DNA of 64,000 nt from Salinimicrobium terrae DSM 17865 (GTDB taxonomy: Bacteria > Bacteroidota > Bacteroidia > Flavobacteriales > Flavobacteriaceae), in assembly GCF_000424665.1 (NCBI RefSeq), contig NZ_AUKI01000004.1, positions 22,684 to 86,683 of the forward strand. The letters are read 5' to 3'. The position numbers were made by a program, and so were the translations under genes. The notes under the pieces were generated by a model, which saw only the letters and a list, made by a program, of their open reading frames with translations, had not been told where the DNA came from and made no database searches. Positions 34,329 to 43,934 of this stretch are shown here, piece by piece. The number at the start of each line of letters is the position of its first letter. Position 1 is the first letter of the stretch.

Positions 34329-35552
34329 AGCCTCAATGTATTTTGATAAATATTTTGTGCTCAATAGAGTATGATGCTGTAACATTTGTCCGGTGAAATT
34401 TGAGTTTCTGTGCCGCTCCAGTTGCGGTTGTATCTCCTGAAGTTTCTCACGCAGTCTTTCCCGATGCACTACTTCCGAAAATTTTGACTGTAGAATCATA
34501 AACCCGTTTTCCTGAGCCTCTCTCCACAGCGATTCATTTTCGTACAACTTTACCGCCGCATCAGCAAAAGCTTCAGGATTATCGGCAATTATGCCATTCC
34601 AGGGTAATTCTGCTGCCATACCTTCTGCACCAATAGCCGTTGTGACATTGGGAGTTCCCACCTGCATTGCATCTGTGAATTTACCTTTAATTCCTGCACC
34701 AAATCTTAAAGGAGCAAGTAAAATTCTGGATTTTTCAATTTCAGTCCTGGCCGATTCTGCTCTTCCATGGACTAAAAATCCTTCTTTAGTATTATGCTGT
34801 TCCCGGATTTGCTGAGGAGTATAGGCGCCGAAAATGTGAATTTTCGCCTCCTTTATCCTTTTTCTGATGAGCGGCCAAATTTCTGTTTTTAATTGAAGTA
34901 CTGCATCCTTGTTCGGTTCATGCAGAAAATTTCCAATGCTTACAAAATCCTGTCGCTCATTGAACTGAAGAAATCTCTTTTTCTTTTCTTCCGAAATCTC
35001 CTTCAGCATAAACGGCAGGTAAAGCAGAAGATGCTCAGGTACTCCAAATGTTCCGGTTAATAAATCCTCTTCAGCGGGGGAAATGATCAGGCTGATATCA
35101 CAACGGTAAATACTGGCGATCTCCCTTTTAGCAGTATCAGAAAATAGGAGGGAAGGAGTAACTTCTTTGCCGGTTTTAGCCGCTTCCTGCCTGGCTTTCC
35201 GCAGAAAGTGCAGATCTTCGGTATCAAGAATCCTGATCGCATGTGGACAAACTTCAGCCACTCTCCATCCAAATTGCTCTTCCATCATAAACCTGTCAAA
35301 AATGACAATTTGGGGAGAGATTTTTTTCAGGAAGCTGTCAAAGCTTTCGTTGTTTAGTTCTATCTTTTCGGAAGTAATTCCGAGGGAAGAGAGATCGGCC
35401 ATAAAGGGAGTTTCTGCAGCTGTGGTGGCGAAAGTAATGGCAAAACCTTCCGCAGAAAAAAATTCCAGCAACTGCATCATTCTTGCACCCGCGGCCGAAG
35501 ATTGGGGTTCTGGCCACACATAACCTATAACTAATAGCTTCTTTTGAGACAT
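34308..35552 (-). CDS. Glycosyltransferase-4-like protein
   Basis: The 414-residue protein begins with the GT-B opening KLLVIGYVWPEPQSSAAGARM, as in enzymes acting on the cell surface or on proteins. The C-terminal half has the nucleotide-sugar region (FVSIGNFLHEPNKDAV, KIHIFGAY, RILLAPLRFGAGIKGK and the following TTAIGAEGM), with glycines and an acid in the donor-binding loop. It should transfer a sugar from a nucleotide donor. Acceptor and sugar are not inferable. A CAAAATTA complement at 35557-35564 would make the mRNA nearly leaderless. Confidence 0.85.
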   Translation of the reverse strand: MSQKKLLVIGYVWPEPQSSAAGARMMQLLEFFSAEGFAITFATTAAETPFMADLSSLGITSEKIELNNESFDSFLKKISPQIVIFDRFMMEEQFGWRVAEVCPHAIRILDTEDLHFLRKARQEAAKTGKEVTPSLLFSDTAKREIASIYRCDISLIISPAEEDLLTGTFGVPEHLLLYLPFMLKEISEEKKKRFLQFNERQDFVSIGNFLHEPNKDAVLQLKTEIWPLIRKRIKEAKIHIFGAYTPQQIREQHNTKEGFLVHGRAESARTEIEKSRILLAPLRFGAGIKGKFTDAMQVGTPNVTTAIGAEGMAAELPWNGIIADNPEAFADAAVKLYENESLWREAQENGFMILQSKFSEVVHRERLREKLQEIQPQLERHRNSNFTGQMLQHHTLLSTKYLSKYIEAKNKNRP

Positions 35553-35627
35553 GTCCCAAAATTAACAGGATTTAATACAATTTTTGAATTGTGCGGGTAA
35601 TTTGTGACCTTTAAGAAAAAGAGAGCT

Positions 35628-36140
35628 ATGAGCCGCGGATTTGTAAAAGAAGAAGACCAGGAGGAAGCGCCGTTTATTCCGCCACGAGCAGCATTACCTG
35701 CGGGGGTGATTAATTATGTTACTCCGCAGGGGCACAGGCAACTCCTTGAGGAACGGGAGACCCTGGAAAAGGAGAGAAAGAATCTGGATATTAGCAGTGA
35801 TAAGGATCGACGACACGCTGCCGCCGTAATCGATGGAAAACTCAATCTATTAAATGAGCGGATTAGTTCAGCAAGAATCCTTGAACCTAAAGAACAGTCC
35901 CAGGACGAGGTAAGATTTGGTGCAACAGTTAGTTTCCGACCTCTGGCCGGACCACAAAAAGGTAAAGAACAATCTTTTACAATTGTTGGTGTCGACGAGG
36001 CAAATATTAAGGCACGAAAAATAGCATTTTTAGCACCTCTTTCCAAAGCACTTACCGGAAAGAAAGCTGGAGAAACGGCTAGAGTACAAATGGGAGGAGC
36101 AATGCAGGAATTGGAGATCCTAAACATCAACTATAAATGA
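35628..36140 (+). CDS. GreA/GreB-family transcription factor
   Basis: The start at ATG 35628 (MSRGFVKEEDQEE) is preferred; a GTG at 35604 would add eight unlikely residues. The 170-residue protein has a charged N-terminal extension, a helical region (LLEERETLEKERKNL, about residues 41-55) and the C-terminal GreA/B FKBP-like domain (VRFGATVSF, AFLAPLSKALTGKKAGETARV). Gre factors stimulate transcript cleavage in stalled RNA polymerase. It overlaps the next gene by four bases (ATGA). Confidence 0.88.
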   Translation: MSRGFVKEEDQEEAPFIPPRAALPAGVINYVTPQGHRQLLEERETLEKERKNLDISSDKDRRHAAAVIDGKLNLLNERISSARILEPKEQSQDEVRFGATVSFRPLAGPQKGKEQSFTIVGVDEANIKARKIAFLAPLSKALTGKKAGETARVQMGGAMQELEILNINYK

Positions 36141-38047
36141 TTCAGAAGCATGTTTATATAGTAATGGGCGTCTCTGGGGCTGGAAAAACAACCATTGGTA
36201 AATTACTGGCAAAGCAGCTCGAAATTCCCTTTTTTGACGCCGACGATTTTCATCCGGTTGAAAATGTAAAGAAGATGGAATCCGGAGTTGCCTTGAAGGA
36301 TGATGATCGTGAAGAATGGCTGGAGAATTTGAGTATAAAAATCACCGAATGGCAGGGGAAATATGGTGCTGTTCTGGCATGTTCTGCTTTAAAGGAAAAA
36401 TACCGGAAGCAGTTACAGGTGCTGCCGCAAGATCATATCACCTGGATCTTTTTGCATTCAGATTATGAAGTCATTCGCGCACGCATTGCCGGCAGAGAAG
36501 GACATTATTTTAAGCCTGAACTTCTGCAGTCACAATATGAATCCCTTGAGTTACCGTCTTACGGTATCCATGTAGATGTCGATCAATCTCCTGAACAAAT
36601 AATAGATGAGATCATGGAAAAAGTAAAAAACAAAGCGGAAATCGGCCTTTTTGGGCTGGGAGTGATGGGGCAGAGTCTGGCCATTAATATGGCTTCCAAA
36701 GGCTATAGCGTTTCTGTTTACAATCGACATATTGATAAGATCGAAGTAGATATCGCAAAAAACTTTGTTTCAGAAAATGCCGGATTGAAATTTCAGGGCT
36801 ATGATAATTTAAAAGCCTTTGTGGAAAGCCTGGAAAAACCCAGAAATATTCTGCTCATGGTCAATGCGGGGAAAGTGGTAGACTTTGTCATTGAAGATTT
36901 GCTTCCATACCTGGAAAAGAATGATCTTATTATTGACGGAGGGAATTCCCATTATAAAGATACCATTAGGAGAGAAAAAGATTTAAAGAAGAAGAACATA
37001 TTGTTCATGGGAGCAGGTGTATCAGGTGGCGAAGAAGGTGCCAGGAAAGGTCCTTCCATCATGCCGGGAGGACCGGAAAACTCCTATAAAAGGGTAGGGC
37101 CCATACTTGAGAAAATTGCAGCCAGGGATAAAACCGGAGAGCCTTGCTGTACTTATGTAGGACCCGATGGCGCAGGACATTTTGTGAAAATGGTGCATAA
37201 CGGAATCGAGTATGGCGAAATGCAGCTCATTGCAGAAACTTATCACCTGTTAAGATTTCACACCAGTGCAAAACCTGACGAAATTGCCGACCTTTTTGAG
37301 GAATGGAACCGGGAACTGCAGAGTTACCTGCTTGAAATTTCTGTGGACATACTTCGGAAGAAAGAAAACGGAGAATTATTACTTGATAATATTTTGGATG
37401 CAGCCAAGCAAAAAGGCACAGGAGGCTGGTCTACCAATGCTGCTCTGGAACTGGGAGTTCCGCTGGACACTATTAGTGCGGCAGTGATGGCAAGAAATAT
37501 TTCCGGAATGAAGGAACAGCGTGCCGCTGCTGCAAAATTATATGACCTGAAAACTTCAGAAGGTGAAAATATAAACGAGCTTAAAAGTGCTTTTTTTGAG
37601 GCCTATAAAGCCACAAGTATTGTAAATCATGCCATAGGATTTGATCTGCTCACAGCAGCTTCAAAAGAATATCATTGGAATTTAAATCTTTCAGAAATTG
37701 CAAGAATCTGGACAAATGGCTGTATTATAAGAAGTAAACTTATGGAAGATTTGGTTGCTAAATTCAATAATTATCAACAGCATCTTTTAATGCAGGAGGA
37801 AATTGTTCTGGAAATCTCCAACTTCAGAACATCCCTGCTAAAGGTGGTGGGCAAAGCTTTAGAAGCCGGTTTTCCCGTGCCGGTGATGAGTGCCGCAGCA
37901 AATTACCTGCTGAGTTTCACTGTCGAACAATCATCGGCTAATATGATCCAGGCGCAGCGGGATTATTTTGGAGCACATACCTATGAAAGAAAAGACAAAG
38001 CAAGAGGTGAATTTTTTCACACCCAATGGCTACAGGAGGAGAAATAA
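36137..38047 (+). CDS. gnd: Gluconokinase / 6-phosphogluconate dehydrogenase fusion
   Basis: The 636-residue protein joins two enzymes acting in sequence. Residues 1-160 are a GntK-type gluconokinase with P-loop GVSGAGKTT (11-19), DADDFHP and CSALKEKYR. Residues about 165-636 are a full-length 6-phosphogluconate dehydrogenase: GLFGLGVMG cofactor motif, SGGEEGARKGPSIMPGG, and the catalytic KMVHNGIEYGE (Lys near 350). The kinase makes 6-phosphogluconate and the second half decarboxylates it to ribulose 5-phosphate, giving NAD(P)H. The frame is continuous. It overlaps the Gre gene by four bases, and its stop abuts that of the convergent usher-like gene. Confidence 0.93.
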   Translation: MIQKHVYIVMGVSGAGKTTIGKLLAKQLEIPFFDADDFHPVENVKKMESGVALKDDDREEWLENLSIKITEWQGKYGAVLACSALKEKYRKQLQVLPQDHITWIFLHSDYEVIRARIAGREGHYFKPELLQSQYESLELPSYGIHVDVDQSPEQIIDEIMEKVKNKAEIGLFGLGVMGQSLAINMASKGYSVSVYNRHIDKIEVDIAKNFVSENAGLKFQGYDNLKAFVESLEKPRNILLMVNAGKVVDFVIEDLLPYLEKNDLIIDGGNSHYKDTIRREKDLKKKNILFMGAGVSGGEEGARKGPSIMPGGPENSYKRVGPILEKIAARDKTGEPCCTYVGPDGAGHFVKMVHNGIEYGEMQLIAETYHLLRFHTSAKPDEIADLFEEWNRELQSYLLEISVDILRKKENGELLLDNILDAAKQKGTGGWSTNAALELGVPLDTISAAVMARNISGMKEQRAAAAKLYDLKTSEGENINELKSAFFEAYKATSIVNHAIGFDLLTAASKEYHWNLNLSEIARIWTNGCIIRSKLMEDLVAKFNNYQQHLLMQEEIVLEISNFRTSLLKVVGKALEAGFPVPVMSAAANYLLSFTVEQSSANMIQAQRDYFGAHTYERKDKARGEFFHTQWLQEEK

Positions 38048-40615
38048 CTATTCTGCCGGGGAAAGGATAAATTCCAGGGTATCTACAATATCCCCATATT
38101 GGTCGACCTCTATTTCAAATTCCACCTTTTCGGGAGTGGCTTCATATCCTAACTTCCGAAGTTGTGCGGGATCAATTTCTGCAGTGTATGTTCCGGGGGC
38201 AAGGCCTAAATAACTAAAATATCCGTCGCCTTCACTCAGTATTTGAGCAGCTTTTTCCCCTTTTTGATCCAGGATGTTAATTAGAATCCTGCCCTGACCA
38301 CTCGTGGTACCATCCTTGAAATAAACCATTCCACCAATTTCACCCATGACTTCAACAGGAACATATATTTCTTTGAAATGGTTGGGCTGAGTTTTTACCA
38401 GGATCTTTGAATTCGGTATTTTCCACGCAATATTGTCCAGACTCAAAGGATCCAATTCCAGAACGAGGTCAATATATGGCTGAAGCTCTGTGATTCGAAG
38501 TATTGTTTCCTCCTCGTCATAACTAAGTCTGCCACTTCGGTTCTTAAGTTCAAGGCCCGGAACGCCCGGTTCCATTGGATCTTTGATCCCATTGCGATTT
38601 AGGTCCAGGAACGGAATTATTGTAAGTGCAGCTCTGGACATGGCTGTGCGGTTGCTGGCCATCACATACCCGGTATTGTCATCGAGCATCAAACTCCCTC
38701 TAGCCGATTGTACAAAGGAGGAATTTCTATTTCCAATTCTTGAGGTGGCCGAAGTTTGAGCAAAATTGAATGCGTAACGTAATCCCACTTCGAAAATATG
38801 AGCTTCTCTTAAAAAGTTATTCTCATAGGCGAGGTTAAGAAAGCCCTGCCGAAAAAAAGGACGTTCAATTTCAAGAATTAGATTGTTAAAATTATTTCGG
38901 CTAAAGTCATATTGAATTTGCGGAGAAAACAAGAACTTTTGAGGCAAACGATAAGTTTGGGATATGGAGCTATAAATAGTAGGCTCGTCCATCCTGTCAT
39001 TATACAGCCCATAAGTTGTAAAGTTAGTGCTAATGCCAAAAACTGCACCTGAAAGCAGGAGTTGTGCCGTAGTAAACTCGGTGGTAGGCATAATGATCTG
39101 GTTTACACTAAAGCGGCTAAACATGGTGAAATATTTAATACGGATAGGAGTAGAGAGACTAACTTTTCTTTCCTCAAGATAGTTGTAGTTTATTGCCGTT
39201 TGATCTTCATCATAGTTTATATAATTAAAGTCTACCTGGAAATTACGGGGGGAACGATAACTTAATAATGCTTCGCCTTTGACCCCGTACATATATTCAC
39301 CAGAGAACAATAAGCCCGAAGCAATCCTGGCCGAAGAATTTACAAAAGGCATAACCTCTCCACTGGTAACTTCAGAAAGGTACTCAACCCCACCACCAAT
39401 AGTGATGGCGTTACTAAGACCATAATTCAGGTTGAGCCGGCTAAACCGGTTCCACTCTTCATTTTCTACAACTCCGGCGCTAAGCGTGTATTCCAGTTCA
39501 TTTTTGGGAACAAAATTATAAGGGATATTGATCACCCTGTCCTCAATTCGCTCTTCTCCCCATGGACCGTAAAAGCGGAGGCTTACTGCTGTATTACCGT
39601 ACATAAGCGGTACTTCAAAACTGTAGAAACCTGAGGCATCTGCCTCTGTGAAAGCTACCAGCACATTGTTCACATAGAGTTCAACTGTCCAGCGTGGTTC
39701 GGTATAATCGCTGAGAAGATAAGTTCCAAAAGACCTTCTGCTTTGAAAAGGACTGTTGGTCACCTGTACTCCGGAAACCGGTGCAAAAAGGGAAGAGGTA
39801 GCCCTTGTGAAAATTCGTCCTGCAGTTACCTGTGTAAGATACTTGTTATCATTGTTTACATAACGCCATTGATAAAATTGGTTACGTGATGAAAATGGCA
39901 ACCTGCTCGAATAATTGAGCATTAAATTGGTTTCCCCTCCGAGGAACATGGTTCCCAGACCGAGCATTAGTCTGTTATCATTTTCAAAACCGGTCTGCTG
40001 AGTAGTAACAACACCCCAATCCAAAGTACCGGCTTTAAAGAAAGGATAACGTGGTGGAATCAAAGTATCTGGAACTACGATACCCTTAACCTGGTCCAGA
40101 TTTTCCCGCATTTTTTGCAGTCGCATTTCTTTGATTACAGGCAGTTCCTTGTCTGTCTCCAGCTCTACGGAAAGGCTTCGGAAGGAGAATTGAGTATCCA
40201 GGTCAAAGATATTCCCGAAGTAATCAGCTTTAAGGTATTTTCCGGAAGGAGTGATTAAAACATCATTTTTGGATAAGCTAAAAGTTTCACCCTTGTATGT
40301 GATCTCCGGTTGCTGCCAATTGATCATATAGGTGGAATCGGGATGAATGATAAATCCGCTAAGAACTTCCCCATTAGTTTCGTGTTTGATCTTCAAAATG
40401 TCAAATATCACTTCCACAGGTAAATAAGCATCTTCCCCTTTAATGGCAATAGGAATTTCAAATGTTCCCAACCTGGAAATGTTCATTTCGACACCCAGTT
40501 CATCATATTCCGGCGGAGTTGACTGAGCTGCAATGTTGGAAACCCACAATAACAGGATAACGACAACCAGGAACTGGAAAACGTCAGAACATAAAAGGCG
40601 GGAGGAGGAGGGCAT
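38048..40615 (-). CDS. Usher-like outer-membrane protein of the fimbria-like locus
   Basis: The 855-residue protein has a signal peptide (about 1-31), an N-terminal mixed domain (about 35-165), then long alternating strands typical of an outer-membrane barrel. Around residues 275-380 the order of segments (GVQVTNSPF; YVNNVLVAF; GFYSFEVPL; VSLRFYGPWGEERI; INIPYNFVP; LEYTLSAGV) parallels the usher plug and following barrel strand in FimD (IKQNGYDIY; GPFTINDI; VPYSSVP; TRYSITAG). A Ca-binding-type linker, DLNRNGIKDPMEPG, is near residue 672. A carboxypeptidase-regulatory-like domain (about 760-845) ends the protein, where ushers have CTD1 and CTD2. It is the last gene of the fimbria-like operon. 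Usher assignment is inferred. Confidence 0.7.
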   Translation of the reverse strand: MPSSSRLLCSDVFQFLVVVILLLWVSNIAAQSTPPEYDELGVEMNISRLGTFEIPIAIKGEDAYLPVEVIFDILKIKHETNGEVLSGFIIHPDSTYMINWQQPEITYKGETFSLSKNDVLITPSGKYLKADYFGNIFDLDTQFSFRSLSVELETDKELPVIKEMRLQKMRENLDQVKGIVVPDTLIPPRYPFFKAGTLDWGVVTTQQTGFENDNRLMLGLGTMFLGGETNLMLNYSSRLPFSSRNQFYQWRYVNNDNKYLTQVTAGRIFTRATSSLFAPVSGVQVTNSPFQSRRSFGTYLLSDYTEPRWTVELYVNNVLVAFTEADASGFYSFEVPLMYGNTAVSLRFYGPWGEERIEDRVINIPYNFVPKNELEYTLSAGVVENEEWNRFSRLNLNYGLSNAITIGGGVEYLSEVTSGEVMPFVNSSARIASGLLFSGEYMYGVKGEALLSYRSPRNFQVDFNYINYDEDQTAINYNYLEERKVSLSTPIRIKYFTMFSRFSVNQIIMPTTEFTTAQLLLSGAVFGISTNFTTYGLYNDRMDEPTIYSSISQTYRLPQKFLFSPQIQYDFSRNNFNNLILEIERPFFRQGFLNLAYENNFLREAHIFEVGLRYAFNFAQTSATSRIGNRNSSFVQSARGSLMLDDNTGYVMASNRTAMSRAALTIIPFLDLNRNGIKDPMEPGVPGLELKNRSGRLSYDEEETILRITELQPYIDLVLELDPLSLDNIAWKIPNSKILVKTQPNHFKEIYVPVEVMGEIGGMVYFKDGTTSGQGRILINILDQKGEKAAQILSEGDGYFSYLGLAPGTYTAEIDPAQLRKLGYEATPEKVEFEIEVDQYGDIVDTLEFILSPAE

Positions 40616-40628
40616 TAATTCTGGCTTT

Positions 40629-41132
40629 CTATTCGTGAATGAAGGTTAGGGTGAAAGTTCCGTTATAGCTCCCCGGGGGTCCGGCATCCTGATTGGGAAT
40701 ATGTAATTTTCCCCCCACAAATACTTCATGAGGATTAGTTGTTGTAATAAAAGTTTGACCGGTGCTAATATCCAGATATAGATCAATGCTTAAAGTGACA
40801 CTGCTTCCTGAAGGCCCTGAGAGTGAAATGTTGTTGACTGGTTGAATCTGAAGAAGGGTTCCCGGATTAGCATATACGTCAAAAATAGCATAATGGTGAG
40901 GACTTCCGAGGTTGAGTAAATAAACATCTGTATCCCCCGTTCGGTCTCCATTGGGACTAACAATCACATTCCCACCAGCATTCCCAACAGTAAAAGCTCC
41001 AAAATTGAGACCCTGTGCATTCCGCACCTCGACAGTCACAGGAATAGGCGGATTCTCCTGGGCAACCATTTCAAAAAATGCAGTACTCCAGAGGCTCAAA
41101 AAGATTAATAAGAAGAAGTTTTTTTTCGTCAT
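40629..41132 (-). CDS. DUF4402-like secreted subunit (candidate tip or minor subunit)
   Basis: The 167-residue protein has a signal peptide (about 1-24), the LNFGAF motif near residue 42, and a strand-rich body. Its end, GSYNGTFTLTFIHE, places Gly 14 residues from the C-terminus, as in chaperone-usher pilins, but has His where those have the penultimate Tyr. It contains no cysteine after the signal. It sits three bases after the T9SS-tagged gene and 13 bases before the usher-like gene, so it is part of the same transcript. The divergence from the other three subunits suggests a special position in the fibre, such as the tip. Confidence 0.75.
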   Translation of the reverse strand: MTKKNFFLLIFLSLWSTAFFEMVAQENPPIPVTVEVRNAQGLNFGAFTVGNAGGNVIVSPNGDRTGDTDVYLLNLGSPHHYAIFDVYANPGTLLQIQPVNNISLSGPSGSSVTLSIDLYLDISTGQTFITTTNPHEVFVGGKLHIPNQDAGPPGSYNGTFTLTFIHE

Positions 41133-41135
41133 TTC

Positions 41136-43934
41136 TTAATCTTTAAACATTACTTTTTTAGTTTGACTTTCTTTTTCTGTCTCCAGCGTCACCAGGTAAA
41201 TTCCCGTAGTCATAATTCCGCTAAACCTGATCTCCTCCTTACCGGTACCAGATTTACTCTGAAGTATTTGTCCCGACATACTACTCAGGATAACTTTTCC
41301 CTTGTTATTGTTCAGCAGATTAAGTTTTACCACGATTTCTTTTTTGTGATTGTAAACAATAAAACCTTCCGTGGCAAGGGCAATCTCTGCAGCCGATAAT
41401 TTCCTGGAGGAAAACACCAATACAAAGCGGTCGTTATTTTCCCCTTTTTGAGAGGTAAAGGAATACTCATGATCGTCATCAAGATCTTTTAGCACCTTCT
41501 TTTTATTGTCCCTGAGGTAAATATGAAGTGATGCAAAAATGTTTCTGGTTTCAGAAAGAGTCAGGAGTATTTCACCCGATCTTTCGGTTGAAATTCCCAG
41601 GGGAATTTCCACAGTCTCAATCCCGAAACCTGAAACAGCATTGATAGAGAGTTTTTCTTTCTTATTACTCAGGCTGTAAAAACTTGGGACGTCTATAGCC
41701 GTATTTAGTAATTTTTGTGCATCTATCTCTTTTTCAAATTCGGGAGTTCCCCCGTTTCTGAAATAGATCACAGTAGCATCTGTTACTTTTTTGTCTTTAA
41801 ATGCAGCAGTAAGTCTTATTTGTGGGACTTCAGCTTTATTTTGTGTTTTATAATAGGCCTGTTGCGCCTGATTCCCCGTCCTTACAGCATTAGTGAATTG
41901 TAAAGTTGCGGTTGAGGAATTATTACCATCAATCGGGTCACTCACTCTCACGAAAAATCCCTGCATGGACGGGATAATACTGGAAGAGCGACCATCTGTA
42001 GAAATTCCGTCTACAAAAGAAGTATAGGTTCCAGTGTACCGGTTACCCGCAGTGGCTGTAAAGAAATGAATGGCATTGTCAATTCCGTTTAGGTTAGGAA
42101 CCATAAGATTCCAGTCAATGGGAGAAGGGTATGGGTTACCCACTAAATTAAAACCATTTGTGTAGGTTCCTGTATTGTTTTGAAGAGCAACCTCTAAAAC
42201 ACCGTTGTTCACCTGTCCTGATAATTGTAAGGTCAAGGGGATGGTTTCTCCACTTGGATTGATCGCATAGCCAATTCCCGGTTGTAAAGCTGAAGCCGAG
42301 TCTAAATATTTTTGCCAGCCGGTAAGATCATTTCCTACTGAATCTTTTCTGTTTTCCAGATATTCATAAAGATGAGGAAAACCGGTTTCCGAATTCGTAA
42401 GATTAAAATTGGCAGCCAGATTGGCTACAGTAGAATTTTGAAATGGGGTACTAAAGTATTTATAACCAAAGGCATTTGAGAGATAGCGCTGCATTGTTGT
42501 AGTACCGGTGACCTGTCCATTTCCGCTGCCATCGATATAGGCAGTTCCCGAAGAATCGGATACCAGAAGCAGGGAGTTACCTGTATCAAATGTTCCCTCT
42601 TCCACCTTTAGAGAATTTAAAACACGAATGTTCGCATTGGAAGTAACTCCTGCTGAATTTTTAATGTTGAGATTGAGAACATTATCTTCTGTAAAAGCTC
42701 CTGTAAAAAGATTTTGGACTGTGGTTCCTTCCAAAGAGACACTGCCATTTGCAACATTCAAAATTCCGGAGTTTTGAAGGTCCCCGGCCATTCTAATCCA
42801 GTTGTTATTAATAATTACTGAAGCTCCGGCTTCTATAGTTAGTTTCCTGGCCAGAGCGTTTGTTGCCCCTGTAAATAAAGAAGGGTAATTTGTTAATCCC
42901 GCTGGAATAAGTACATCGATCCCTAAAGTAGGAAGTGTACTGCAGCTCCAGTTGGCGGTATTGTTCCAGTTTGTGTCTACCTGGCCTGTCCAAATTCCGG
43001 AAGAGTTGACACTAAGACTAACATTCCGGGAAATAGAAATTTTGCAATTAGAATTATTACCGGCGGCAGGTTTAACAATTACACGGTAAAAGTTTCCTTC
43101 ATCAGTTAGTGAAACATTAGGAACAGAAAGAGTATTGGAATTGGAACCTATAGGAGTCCAATCTCCATCACCAGTTTTTTCCTGCCATTGATAATTTACA
43201 TCAGCAATCTCAGCAACATTGAATGTGGCTGTTTGTGAAGGACATACTATTTGACTCGAAATATCACTAAGATCGTAGCAGTTTATATAGTCAATAAGTT
43301 CTTCAGGAAAGGTATCCTGATTATCTTCAAAATCCTGTTCACCTCCATAATCGCAGTCTTGGGATTCATCTGGGGTGCTTCCCTCATACCCATCTGTTGT
43401 ACAGCCAAAATCATCTGGCCAACCGTTCCCGTTTACATCACCTAAAATGTAAATATTTCCATCTTCTATTGTTACGTCACCTTGGTTAGATGAACCACTT
43501 TTTGTAAAATTACCATAGACAACTAAGAAACTGGATAAAGATATTTCTACTTGATTTTTAATTTCAAAGTTTCCATAAACAATTACAGCGGCAGAGGAGC
43601 CCATAGAAAAACCTACTGATGTATTAGTCATAAAGAAGTTTTCGTGGATAATTAAAGTACCATTAACAACTAATTTTCCACCACCATCAATAGTAAGATT
43701 ATTAATTTCTATAGTTGATCCTGTGGGAATAACTACAGAATCATTCTGTACCAATACATCTTGCAAAACCACATCATTAATTCCAGGTACAACACCGTCC
43801 TGCCATGTATTGGTTTCTATCCAACTACCTGCATTTGCTGTACGGACCTGACTTAACAAGTTCCCCGAAAACAATAAAACGAAAAAGACAAGTGAAAAAG
43901 GACTATTTCGTAATGATGTTTTGGCTCCAGACAT
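41136..43934 (-). CDS. Large surface protein with T9SS C-terminal sorting domain
   Basis: The 932-residue protein has a signal peptide (about 1-28), two repeated strand-rich blocks with right-handed-helix character (about 30-165 and 330-470, e.g. LTIDGGGKLVVNGTLIIHENF), a Ca-site-like DVNGNGWPDDFGC, an Ig-like domain (about 228-310, YQWQEK...GNFYRVIV), and a C-terminal type IX sorting domain (last 75 residues: LNNNKGKVILSSMSGQIL; GIYLVTLETE; KKVMFKD). T9SS substrates are carried across the outer membrane and often anchored to the surface. Its ATG directly follows the chaperone stop codon with no gap, so it belongs to the fimbria-like operon and may be its adhesin. Confidence 0.85.
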   Translation of the reverse strand: MSGAKTSLRNSPFSLVFFVLLFSGNLLSQVRTANAGSWIETNTWQDGVVPGINDVVLQDVLVQNDSVVIPTGSTIEINNLTIDGGGKLVVNGTLIIHENFFMTNTSVGFSMGSSAAVIVYGNFEIKNQVEISLSSFLVVYGNFTKSGSSNQGDVTIEDGNIYILGDVNGNGWPDDFGCTTDGYEGSTPDESQDCDYGGEQDFEDNQDTFPEELIDYINCYDLSDISSQIVCPSQTATFNVAEIADVNYQWQEKTGDGDWTPIGSNSNTLSVPNVSLTDEGNFYRVIVKPAAGNNSNCKISISRNVSLSVNSSGIWTGQVDTNWNNTANWSCSTLPTLGIDVLIPAGLTNYPSLFTGATNALARKLTIEAGASVIINNNWIRMAGDLQNSGILNVANGSVSLEGTTVQNLFTGAFTEDNVLNLNIKNSAGVTSNANIRVLNSLKVEEGTFDTGNSLLLVSDSSGTAYIDGSGNGQVTGTTTMQRYLSNAFGYKYFSTPFQNSTVANLAANFNLTNSETGFPHLYEYLENRKDSVGNDLTGWQKYLDSASALQPGIGYAINPSGETIPLTLQLSGQVNNGVLEVALQNNTGTYTNGFNLVGNPYPSPIDWNLMVPNLNGIDNAIHFFTATAGNRYTGTYTSFVDGISTDGRSSSIIPSMQGFFVRVSDPIDGNNSSTATLQFTNAVRTGNQAQQAYYKTQNKAEVPQIRLTAAFKDKKVTDATVIYFRNGGTPEFEKEIDAQKLLNTAIDVPSFYSLSNKKEKLSINAVSGFGIETVEIPLGISTERSGEILLTLSETRNIFASLHIYLRDNKKKVLKDLDDDHEYSFTSQKGENNDRFVLVFSSRKLSAAEIALATEGFIVYNHKKEIVVKLNLLNNNKGKVILSSMSGQILQSKSGTGKEEIRFSGIMTTGIYLVTLETEKESQTKKVMFKD

